Shown here: positions 26,435 to 33,778 of the stretch, piece by piece
Position numbering within the stretch: the first letter of the stretch is position 1
Layout of the letters: the number at the start of each line of letters is the position of its first letter
Origin: JAXLQL01 sp046331625
GTDB lineage: Bacteria; Acidobacteriota; Terriglobia; Bryobacterales; Bryobacteraceae
NCBI GenBank assembly: GCA_046331625.1
Contig: JAXLQL010000006.1
Coordinates: forward strand, 349,430-413,429
Length of the DNA stretch: 64,000 nucleotides
Direction of reading: 5' to 3'
Translations under genes and position numbers: made by a program
Notes under the pieces: model-generated
What the model was told of the DNA's origin: nothing
Database searches by the model: none
The model's input: the letters and a program-made list of their open reading frames with translations, nothing else

Positions 26435-27124
26435 ATGCCCGCGAAAGCAATCTGCCTCCTCTCCGGCGGACTCGATTCCACCACATCCCTTGCCGAAGCG
26501 CGCTACCAAGGCTTCACCTGCCACGCCCTCACGTTCGATTACGGCCAGCGGCATCGCGCCGAACTTGCCGCTGCCGCACGGGTAGCTGCCCATCTCGGAG
26601 CCGCCGAGCATCGCACCGTTTTCGTCGACCTGCGCCAGTTCGGAGCAAGCGCGCTCACCGCTGACATCGACGTTCCCAAGCACCGCGACGTGGCGTCCAT
26701 GGCCGATGGAATCCCCATCACGTACGTTCCGGCCCGCAACACGATCTTCCTTTCCTACGCGCTCGCCTGGGCGGAGGTCACCGGCTCCGAAGCGATCTTC
26801 ATTGGCGTCAACGCGGTCGACTATTCGGGCTATCCGGATTGCCGCCCCGAGTACATCGAAGCCTTCGAGCGCATGGCGAATCTCGCCACCAAGGCCGGCG
26901 TGGAAGGCCGAACGCATGTGCGCATCCACGCTCCGCTGATGCGCCTCACCAAAGCCGAGATCATCCACCGCGGACTCGCGCTCGGCGTCGACTATTCACT
27001 CACGCACTCCTGCTACGATCCCGCCGCCAGCGGGGCTCCCTGCGGCGAGTGTGATTCCTGTATCCTGAGGCAAAAAGGCTTCGAGGAAGCGGGCCTTGCC
27101 GACCCGCTGTTGGCTACGCGATGA
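26435..27124 (+). CDS. queC: 7-cyano-7-deazaguanine synthase QueC
   Basis: 229 residues. Converts 7-carboxy-7-deazaguanine to preQ0 with ATP and ammonia in queuosine precursor synthesis. PP-loop SGGLDST at residues 10-16, FDYGQRHRAEL, and the C-terminal zinc-binding Cys cluster HSCYDP...CGECDSC. The ATG at 26435 is chosen because it places the PP-loop at the family's usual position; the frame is open much further upstream only as antisense of ggt. Overlaps queE as ATGA. No queD or queF is in the window. Confidence 0.95.
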   Translation: MPAKAICLLSGGLDSTTSLAEARYQGFTCHALTFDYGQRHRAELAAAARVAAHLGAAEHRTVFVDLRQFGASALTADIDVPKHRDVASMADGIPITYVPARNTIFLSYALAWAEVTGSEAIFIGVNAVDYSGYPDCRPEYIEAFERMANLATKAGVEGRTHVRIHAPLMRLTKAEIIHRGLALGVDYSLTHSCYDPAASGAPCGECDSCILRQKGFEEAGLADPLLATR

Positions 27125-27798
27125 TCTTCGTCTCCGAGCTCTTCTATTCCGTACAGGGCGAGGGCTCGCTCATGGGAGTGCCGTCAGTATTCATTCGCAC
27201 TTCCGGCTGCAATCTCCGCTGCAAGTGGTGCGACACGCCGTACACGTCCTGGGATCCGGAAGGCCGCCACATGACGCTCGACGACATTCTCGACTGGGTG
27301 CGCGGGCGGTCCACCGGACACACCGTCGTCACCGGTGGCGAGCCGATGATCGCGCGCGAGATCGTCGCGCTCACTCGCGGCCTGCGCCAACTCGAGCAGC
27401 ACATCACCATTGAGACGGCCGGCACTGTGTATGAGCCGGTCGAGTGTGACCTGATGAGTATCAGCCCCAAGCTCGCCAACTCCACGCCTGACGATCCCTC
27501 GTGGCATGACCGGCATGAGAAGCTCCGCTACCAACCGCACGTGTTGCGGCAGCTGATGTCCGAGTATCCCTACCAGCTCAAGTTCGTTGTGTCCAATGAA
27601 GCCGATGTCGAGGAAGTGAGCAAGGTCACGGCCGAACTCGGGGCCGAAACCGCACGTGTCATCCTGATGCCAGAAGGGATCGACGAAGCAGTGCTACGCG
27701 AACGCTCCGCGTGGCTCACGGAAGTCTGCAAGCAACATGGGTGGCGCTTCAGTCCAAGGCTCCACATTCTGCTGTACGGGAACAAACGGGGTACCTGA
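27121..27798 (+). CDS. queE: 7-carboxy-7-deazaguanine synthase QueE
   Basis: 225-residue radical SAM enzyme of queuosine precursor synthesis. FYSVQGEGSLMGVPSVFIR is followed by the 4Fe-4S motif C30-NLR-C34-KW-C37. Then come VTGGEPM and ITIETAGT of the SAM-binding barrel. Product is 7-carboxy-7-deazaguanine, the substrate of the adjacent QueC. Translationally coupled to queC, and followed one base after its stop by the next gene. Confidence 0.95.
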   Translation: MIFVSELFYSVQGEGSLMGVPSVFIRTSGCNLRCKWCDTPYTSWDPEGRHMTLDDILDWVRGRSTGHTVVTGGEPMIAREIVALTRGLRQLEQHITIETAGTVYEPVECDLMSISPKLANSTPDDPSWHDRHEKLRYQPHVLRQLMSEYPYQLKFVVSNEADVEEVSKVTAELGAETARVILMPEGIDEAVLRERSAWLTEVCKQHGWRFSPRLHILLYGNKRGT

Positions 27799-27799
27799 C

Positions 27800-29125
27800 A
27801 TGTCCACTCGCCGAGGCTTTCTTGCTTCGAGTCTCGCCTTCGCCGCGCCGCGGGCGCCGCGCCTGCTCCTGCACGGCAGTTGGCAAGACGTGAACATCGG
27901 CGACGTCGGTCACACGCCCGGAGCGCTGTCGATTCTCGAAAAGCACTTCCCCTCCGCCGAGATCACTCTGTGGCCACGCAAGCTCGGCGGACCAGCGCGC
28001 GCCATGCTCACCGCCGCTTACCCACGCGTTCGCATCGTGGAAGGCTCGCTCAACCCAGATGGCAGGCCAACCACGCCAGAACTCGCGCAGGCTTGGGACG
28101 CCACCGATCTTTATATCAGCGGCTCGGGATCCGGATTCCCGGACAGCAACTTCGCAGCCGCTTTCCACCGGCGCACTGGGAAACCCGTGGGCGTGTTCGG
28201 CGTCAGTACCGATCCGGTATCGGGCTTCGGCTCGGGTCGCGAACCGGAAGGAGGCACACTCGCTTGGATTCGCGATCGCGCCAAGCAATTGCCGGCGAAC
28301 CACCTCGCGGGCGATGTTCGCTACGTCGCTGATCGCGCCGCGTTCTTCTTTTGCCGCGATTCGATCTCGGTCGAGTATCTGCGTTCGCAAGGCGCAAAGG
28401 CGCCGATCCTCGAGTTCGGCCCGGACTCCCAACTCGGCATGCACCTCCGCGATGACGCCAATGGATTCGCCTATCTCGCCGCCCGCTCGCTCGAGCCCGG
28501 CAAGTTCATCTGCGTGATTCCGAGATTGCGCTACACGCCCTACTACCGTATCCGGAACGAGAAGCGCGTTCCTTCTGACGATGTCAAAGACGCCATCAAC
28601 AACCGCACCACTGAATCCGATCACGCCAAGCTTCGAGACTTGATCACGTCCTACGTGCGCAACACAGGCGGCAAGGTGCTCGCCTGCGCGGAGATGACTT
28701 ACCAGGTGGCGATGGCGAAAGAAGTGCTCGTGGATCCGCTGCCGGCCGCAATCAAGCGGAACGTCGTCTGGCGGGACAAGTTCTGGCTCCCCGATGAAGC
28801 CGCATCTGTCTACTCGAAAGCCGCCGCTGTGATCAGCGCGGAGTGCCACTCGCCCTTGATCGCGCTCCGCAACGGGACGCCCGGCTTCTACGTGCGCCAA
28901 CCAACCGACACCTGCAAAGGCCAGATGTACGCCGACTTCGGGGCCGGAGAATGGCTGTTCGAAGTCGATGAGTCGAGCGGCGCGAGTCTGTGGGCGCGGC
29001 TCGAACGAGTGGTTCGCGATCCTAAGGGCGCTCGCGATAAGGTCCGCCAGATCATGGCCGTAGTGGAAGCGAAGCAGCGACGCATGGTGGATGCAGTCCG
29101 CAGTGCCAGTACTGCGCCACGTTAG
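27800..29125 (+). CDS. Polysaccharide pyruvyl transferase-like protein with Tat leader
   Basis: 441 residues. N-terminus MSTRRGFLASSLAFAAPRAP is a twin-arginine leader. The following WQDVNIGDVGHTPGALSILE, DLYISGSGSGFPDSNF and the late VISAECHSPLIALRNGTPGF resemble the polysaccharide pyruvyl transferase fold (PF04230-like), in which a conserved His/Arg late in the protein binds the phosphoenolpyruvate. Family members are normally cytoplasmic, so an export signal is odd. It starts one base after queE and probably shares its transcript. Assignment is by overall pattern, not a full motif match. A short terminator follows. Confidence 0.68.
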   Translation: MSTRRGFLASSLAFAAPRAPRLLLHGSWQDVNIGDVGHTPGALSILEKHFPSAEITLWPRKLGGPARAMLTAAYPRVRIVEGSLNPDGRPTTPELAQAWDATDLYISGSGSGFPDSNFAAAFHRRTGKPVGVFGVSTDPVSGFGSGREPEGGTLAWIRDRAKQLPANHLAGDVRYVADRAAFFFCRDSISVEYLRSQGAKAPILEFGPDSQLGMHLRDDANGFAYLAARSLEPGKFICVIPRLRYTPYYRIRNEKRVPSDDVKDAINNRTTESDHAKLRDLITSYVRNTGGKVLACAEMTYQVAMAKEVLVDPLPAAIKRNVVWRDKFWLPDEAASVYSKAAAVISAECHSPLIALRNGTPGFYVRQPTDTCKGQMYADFGAGEWLFEVDESSGASLWARLERVVRDPKGARDKVRQIMAVVEAKQRRMVDAVRSASTAPR

Positions 29126-29128
29126 TTG

Positions 29129-29150
29129 GCGGTACGAAACCGCATTTTTT
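29129..29150 (+). terminator. Rho-independent terminator
   Basis: GCGGT-ACGAA-ACCGC stem-loop followed by A and six T residues, starting three bases after the stop of the pyruvyl-transferase-like gene. The stem is short (5 bp), but the position and T-run are typical. Confidence 0.65.
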
Positions 29151-29187
29151 CGGTACTACATTCTATTCCCTTCGACACACCCCTCGT

Positions 29188-29279
29188 GGCAATCTCATAT
29201 TGCCAGCGTGGAGGACGCTTGGTGTGGCGTGCAAACGCCGCGGGCGCCCGTTTAGGCGGAGGAGCCGGAACGGGCGCCC
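29188..29279 (+). ncRNA. Candidate structured leader or small RNA: four adjacent hairpins
   Basis: In 92 bases: GGCAAT-ctcat-ATTGCC (29188-29204), AGCGT-ggagg-ACGCT (29205-29219), GGCGT-GCAA-ACGCC with a GNRA tetraloop (29226-29239), and an 11-bp perfect stem GGGCGCCCGTT/AACGGGCGCCC (29242-29279) whose loop itself pairs as GGC-GGAGGA-GCC. Two loops display GGA. It lies between a terminator and a gene without a Shine-Dalgarno. No known riboswitch class is recognised. Confidence 0.4.
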
Positions 29280-29318
29280 CTCTCCCCGTTCGACCATCCG
29301 CAGTATCATCGGCAAGAC

Positions 29319-30119
29319 ATGCTTCGTGCCGCCGCCGTCGCTTCCCTGCTCTGCTCACTCTGTCAGGCCCAACCCAAGCTGCAAGTCGAACGAACGTCCA
29401 ACGGAATCCGATTCGGCTATCTCGGCGCAAAGCCGGCTGCTCCTCGTCCGACAGTGCTCTTCCTCGGCAGTGCAGTGGAAGACGGACTCACGCAGCCGCA
29501 TTTCCTGCAAGGAGCGGAAACGCTCGGCGGCGAGGTGCTCTCCGTGACGCTGGATCTGCCCGGCCACGGCGAGTCCCGCCAAGCCGGTGAACCCGCCGGG
29601 CTCGATGCATGGCGTCATCGGCTCGATCGCAACCTGGCGCTTACGTCCGATCTCACCGCTCGAGCGCGCGAGCTTCTCGATCACCTCATCGCGAATCGCT
29701 TCACTGATCCCGCGAGGATCGCCGCGTTCGGAACGTCTCGCGGCGGCTTCATGGCATTCCATCTGGCGGCGGTTGACCCACGTGTCCGGCTTGTCGCCGC
29801 TTTCGCGCCTGTCACGAATCTGCTCGTGCTGCGCGAGTTCCACGAGATGAAGGAGCCGGAACGTGCGCGCGCCATCGCCGCGAACACACTTGCTGGATCG
29901 ATCTGCGATCGGGGAGTTTGGATGATCATCGGCAGCACTGACGATCGCGTCGGCACCGATGACGCCATTGCGTTTTCGCAGCGCTTCATCGAGTCGGCAC
30001 GCGCTCACGGCTTGCGGCCGAACCTCGAGTTGCATGTGGAGCGTACCGAGGGCCATCGCGTACCCGATGGATCGTATCGCCGCGCGGCGCAGTGGCTCCG
30101 CACGCAGTGGGGACTCTGA
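29319..30119 (+). CDS. Exported alpha/beta hydrolase
   Basis: 266 residues. Short signal peptide (MLRAAAVASLLCSLCQA), then an alpha/beta-hydrolase core: LDLPGHGESRQAG, nucleophile elbow G-T-S-R-G-G (FGTSRGGFMAFHLA, Ser about residue 144), an acid candidate in IIGSTDDRVGTDD and the His in EGHRVPDG. The closest general type is the dienelactone hydrolase/prolyl oligopeptidase-like family, but the substrate is unknown. No Shine-Dalgarno is seen before the ATG; the upstream 190 bases are highly structured. Confidence 0.8.
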   Translation: MLRAAAVASLLCSLCQAQPKLQVERTSNGIRFGYLGAKPAAPRPTVLFLGSAVEDGLTQPHFLQGAETLGGEVLSVTLDLPGHGESRQAGEPAGLDAWRHRLDRNLALTSDLTARARELLDHLIANRFTDPARIAAFGTSRGGFMAFHLAAVDPRVRLVAAFAPVTNLLVLREFHEMKEPERARAIAANTLAGSICDRGVWMIIGSTDDRVGTDDAIAFSQRFIESARAHGLRPNLELHVERTEGHRVPDGSYRRAAQWLRTQWGL

Positions 30120-30172
30120 GTGCTCGGCGCTGGCACTGTTCGCCGATTCCGATATCGGCAGTGGCCTTGCCG

Positions 30173-30212
30173 TGTGGGGCGGGCTTTAGCCAGCGCGGGA
30201 CTTCAGTCCCGC
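30173..30212. repeat. Half palindromic repeat (copy 6)
   Basis: Left half: TGTGGGGCGGGCTTTAGCC then GCGGGAC-TTCA-GTCCCGC. The bases just before it (about 30139-30172) read, in reverse complement, ACGGCAAGGC...GGAATCGGC, matching the outer flank of copies at 10284 and 17088. Lies between convergent genes. Confidence 0.9.
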
Positions 30213-30279
30213 TGCCGGCGCACGCACCAACACCCTGCAGCACGCGCCGAAACCGCGCTCTGCGACTTTCAGGTGGACC

Positions 30280-31041
30280 CTAGATCATGAACATCCCGCC
30301 GTTGATCTCGATCGTCTGCCCGTGAATATAGTCAGCCTTACCGGAGCACAGGAACAAAATCGAATCCGCCATGTCCTCGTTCGTCCCTAGTCGTCCGGCC
30401 GGCGTCATCTTCACCACGCCATCGAGAATGTCGCGGTTCGAGAACACTTCGTGGAAGTGATTGTCCACCGTACCCGGAGAGATCGCGTTCACGCGAATCC
30501 CCTTCGGCGCGAGTTCCTTCGACATGCCCTTCGTGATCGCCGCCACGGCCGCCTTCGCCGCAGAGTAGATCGTCGCACCCGGACCACCGCCGTTGCGCGC
30601 CGCAATCGAACTCACGTGCACGATCGCGCCTGACTTGCGCGCGATCATCGCCGGAGCCACCGCCTTGCTGATGAACCACAGGCTCTTCACGTTCAGGTTC
30701 ATCACCGTATCGAAAAGCTCTTCTGTGTAGTCGGCCATCGGGCAGCGCTTCACCAGCGAGCCCGCATTGTTCACCAAGATGTCGGGTCCAGGGATGCGCT
30801 GCGTCACCTCGTCCACGAAGCGGTGGATGCCATCAACCGTGCCGAGGTCCGCTTGAATCGCTTCCGCTTCCGCACCCGCGGCCTTGGCCGCCGCAACAAC
30901 TGCCTGGGCGCCCTCGGGATACGAGTTGTATTGGATGACCACTCGAGCCGCGCCTTGCTTCGCCAGCGCGATAGCCGTAGCCGCGCCAATCCCTCTGCTC
31001 GCGCCCGTGATCAGCGCCGACCGTCCTTGAAAATCGCTCAT
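30280..31041 (-). CDS. Short-chain dehydrogenase/reductase
   Basis: 253 residues, classical SDR. TGASRGIG dinucleotide motif near residue 12, NNAGS, catalytic Ser in VHVSSIAARNG and YSAAK (Tyr and Lys), PG after strand 6 (INAISPGTVDNHF), and the C-terminal IEINGGMFMI. Substrate unknown; the closest general type is 3-oxoacyl-ACP reductase/glucose dehydrogenase-like. The ATG at 31041 (MSDFQGRSALITG) is chosen over a longer frame that would run into the divergent neighbour; start codons of the two genes are only 25 bases apart. Confidence 0.9.
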   Translation of the reverse strand: MSDFQGRSALITGASRGIGAATAIALAKQGAARVVIQYNSYPEGAQAVVAAAKAAGAEAEAIQADLGTVDGIHRFVDEVTQRIPGPDILVNNAGSLVKRCPMADYTEELFDTVMNLNVKSLWFISKAVAPAMIARKSGAIVHVSSIAARNGGGPGATIYSAAKAAVAAITKGMSKELAPKGIRVNAISPGTVDNHFHEVFSNRDILDGVVKMTPAGRLGTNEDMADSILFLCSGKADYIHGQTIEINGGMFMI

Positions 31042-31066
31042 GTTGATAGAATTTAGCGCAGAGCAC

Positions 31067-33655
31067 ATGATCCGCGCTGCAATCTTGATCTTTTCCGCTT
31101 CTTTGCTCGCCGCCGAGGGCGAGTTCTTCGAGTTGAAGGTGAGGCCCGTGCTGGCCAAAAATTGTTTCGGTTGTCACGCGGCTTCGAAGATGGGTGGGCT
31201 CGAGCTGACCTCGCGCGAGTCCATGCTGAAGGGCGGCAAGCGCGGCCCAGCGCTGATGCCCGGCGATCCAGCGCAAAGCCTGGTCGTCAAGGCGATCCAC
31301 CAGTCCGATCCCACGCTCAAGATGCCGCCCTCGGGCAAGCTCGCTGACTCGGAGATCGCCGATCTCGAATCGTGGATCAAGTCGGGCGCCACATGGCCCG
31401 CTACCCCTGCCGCGCCCCATCCCACCGGAGCAAAGTATGCCATCACGCCGGAGCAGCGCTCCTGGTGGGCGTTTCAACCGGTCCGCAAGCCGCGACCGCC
31501 CCAAGTGAAAGACGCAGCTTGGGGCAAGCAGCCGATCGACGCATTCGTCCTCGCGCGCCTCGAGCAGAAGGGTCTGAAACCGAATCCGGCTGCCAACCCG
31601 CGCGACCTCATCCGCCGCGCATACTACGACCTCATCGGCCTGCCTCCAACAGCCGAACAGATCGACGCCTTCGTGAAAGACAAGTCGCCGGGCGCGTTCG
31701 CTAAAGTCATCGAAGACCTGCTCGCCTCACCGCGCTACGGCGAGCGTTGGGGCCGTTACTGGCTCGACGTGGCCCGCTACTCAGACGACCGCCTCAATTC
31801 CACCCAAGACGATCCTTACCCGAACGCGTTCCGCTATCGCGACTGGGTCATCCAGGCGTTCAACGAGGATCTGCCGTACGACATCTTCCTCAAGGCCCAG
31901 ATCGCCGGCGACCAACTCGTGCACCCGAAGAAAGACTGGCTCGTGGCAGGCCTTGGATTCTACGCACTCAGCCCCGAGTTCCAGGATGACCGCGTCGACG
32001 CCACCACGCGCGGCCTGCTCGCGATGACGGCTCAGTGCGCGCAATGCCACGATCACAAGTTCGATCCGATCCCGACCAAGGACTACTACGCCATGCTCGG
32101 CGTGTTCACCAGCACGCGGCTCGGGGAATTTCCGCTCGCGCCCACAACGGTGGTGAAGGAGTTCAAAGACCGCAAGGCCGCCATCGAGCAGAAGGAAACC
32201 GAGATCGCCGACTTCCTGGACAAGCAGGCGACTCAACTCGCCGAGATCCTCGCGGGCGATGCTGCGCGTTACCTCGCTTCGGCCCGCAACAAGAACTGCG
32301 AGGCCGGCCTTGACCGCGAGACCTGCGATCGCTTCACCGCCTACCTCGCAACGCAGCGCGAGCATCCGTTCCTGAACGGGTGGGACAAGCCGGGCTTCTC
32401 TGACGCTGAGTTCCAGAAGAAGGTTCTCGACGTTTGGGAGGAGAAGAAGAAGATCGAGGAGACCAACTTCATCCGGCTCGGCGGCAGCCAAAAGCGCGGC
32501 GATCTCGCCTCGGCTGACCTGCTCTCGCTCGAGCGTGACAAGTACTTCCTTTGGCGCGACCTCTTCTCCAAGGACAAAGTGGGCAAGGCCGACTCCGGCG
32601 TCTTCTACTATCGCGATGGCAAGATTGACCGGTTCCTCGAGGGCGTTTGGAAGAGCCACCTCACCAACCTGCGAGCCGAACTCGACAAGCGTAAGAAAGC
32701 CCTTCCCGAGCAGTACCCCTTCTATCACATCGTCGAGGATGTCGAGTCACCGAAGAACCAGCGGATTCGCATTCGAGGATCGATGGAGACGCTTGGCGAC
32801 GAGGCTCCGCGCGCGTTCCTATCCGTGTTCAGCGAGAAGGACCCCCAGCCGTTCACCAAAGGTAGCGGCCGGCTCGAACTCGCCGAAGCCATCGCCAGTT
32901 CCACGAACCCGCTGACGCCGCGCGTGATGGTGAATCGCGTCTGGCAGTATCACTTCGGGCGCGCGCTCGTGGGCACGCCAGCCAACTTCGGGCAATTGGG
33001 CGAGAAGCCCTCGCACCCGGAACTGCTCGACTATTTGGCGGCGCGGCTGCTCGACAGCGGATGGTCCATCAAAGCCGTGCACCGCGAGATCATGCTGTCG
33101 AACACGTATCGCCTGAGTTCGGCGAGCTCCGTGGCGAACTTCGCGTCCGACCCGGACAACAAGCTTTTCTGGCGAGCCAATCGGCGGAGGCTCGAGATCG
33201 AGCCATTGCGCGATACTCTGCTCGCCATCACCGGCGAACTGGATCTGGAAGGCGGCGGGCTCGCACAGAAGCTCACCGATCCGAAGAATCGCAAGCGTAC
33301 CATCTACGGGTTCGTCAGCCGCCGCAGGCTCGACGGCACCTTGTCGCTCTTCGACTTCCCCAACCCGAACAACACGAGCGAGCAGCGCATCGAGACGGCC
33401 ACGCCCCTGCAGGCGCTGTTCTTCCTCAACAGCGAGTTTCTGACGGACCGCTCGAAGGCGCTCGCGGCGAAGCTCGAGAAGCTAGCTCCCGACGATGCCG
33501 GCCGCATCAAGCAGGCCTATCGCATGCTGTACGGGCGGGCGCCGGTGGAAAAGGAACTACGGCTCGGGCTTGACTATCTCAAAGGCGGCGAGGGGGCGTG
33601 GACCAAGTATGCCCACGCCCTGCTCAGCGCCAACGAACTGCTGTTTATCAACTGA
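31067..33655 (+). CDS. Cytochrome c plus DUF1549/DUF1553 (PSD1-type) protein
   Basis: 862 residues. Signal peptide (MIRAAILIFSASLLAA), a planctomycete-type cytochrome c domain with heme motif C33-FG-CH, then DUF1549 (with ARYSDDRLNSTQDDPYPNAF and a second CAQCH-DHKFDP motif near residue 324), a coiled and charged middle, and DUF1553 (RVMVNRVWQYHFGRALVGTP, FGQLGEKPSHPELLDYLA, HREIMLSNTYRLSS). Function is unknown; these proteins are exported and often paired with DUF1501, here located far away at about 9 kb. The ATG at 31067 gives a clean signal peptide. Confidence 0.92.
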   Translation: MIRAAILIFSASLLAAEGEFFELKVRPVLAKNCFGCHAASKMGGLELTSRESMLKGGKRGPALMPGDPAQSLVVKAIHQSDPTLKMPPSGKLADSEIADLESWIKSGATWPATPAAPHPTGAKYAITPEQRSWWAFQPVRKPRPPQVKDAAWGKQPIDAFVLARLEQKGLKPNPAANPRDLIRRAYYDLIGLPPTAEQIDAFVKDKSPGAFAKVIEDLLASPRYGERWGRYWLDVARYSDDRLNSTQDDPYPNAFRYRDWVIQAFNEDLPYDIFLKAQIAGDQLVHPKKDWLVAGLGFYALSPEFQDDRVDATTRGLLAMTAQCAQCHDHKFDPIPTKDYYAMLGVFTSTRLGEFPLAPTTVVKEFKDRKAAIEQKETEIADFLDKQATQLAEILAGDAARYLASARNKNCEAGLDRETCDRFTAYLATQREHPFLNGWDKPGFSDAEFQKKVLDVWEEKKKIEETNFIRLGGSQKRGDLASADLLSLERDKYFLWRDLFSKDKVGKADSGVFYYRDGKIDRFLEGVWKSHLTNLRAELDKRKKALPEQYPFYHIVEDVESPKNQRIRIRGSMETLGDEAPRAFLSVFSEKDPQPFTKGSGRLELAEAIASSTNPLTPRVMVNRVWQYHFGRALVGTPANFGQLGEKPSHPELLDYLAARLLDSGWSIKAVHREIMLSNTYRLSSASSVANFASDPDNKLFWRANRRRLEIEPLRDTLLAITGELDLEGGGLAQKLTDPKNRKRTIYGFVSRRRLDGTLSLFDFPNPNNTSEQRIETATPLQALFFLNSEFLTDRSKALAAKLEKLAPDDAGRIKQAYRMLYGRAPVEKELRLGLDYLKGGEGAWTKYAHALLSANELLFIN

Positions 33656-33660
33656 AATGA

Positions 33661-33752
33661 GTGGGGGCAGGCCTGAGCGGGAAGTCAGTTCCCGCCGCCG
33701 AATCACGTCGAAGCGGGACTGAAGTCCCGTGCAGGCTGAAGCCTGCCCCACA
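33661..33752. repeat. Nested palindromic repeat, left half decayed (copy 7)
   Basis: Left: GTGGGGGCAGGCCTGAGC and GCGGGAA-GTCA-GTTCCCGC (compensated base change A/T at the stem end). Right: GCGGGAC-TGAA-GTCCCG then TGCAGGCTGAAGCCTGCCC ending CCACA. Lies between two convergent genes. Confidence 0.9.
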
Positions 33753-33778
33753 TGTGTACTTTCAACTTCTCGCGAACA

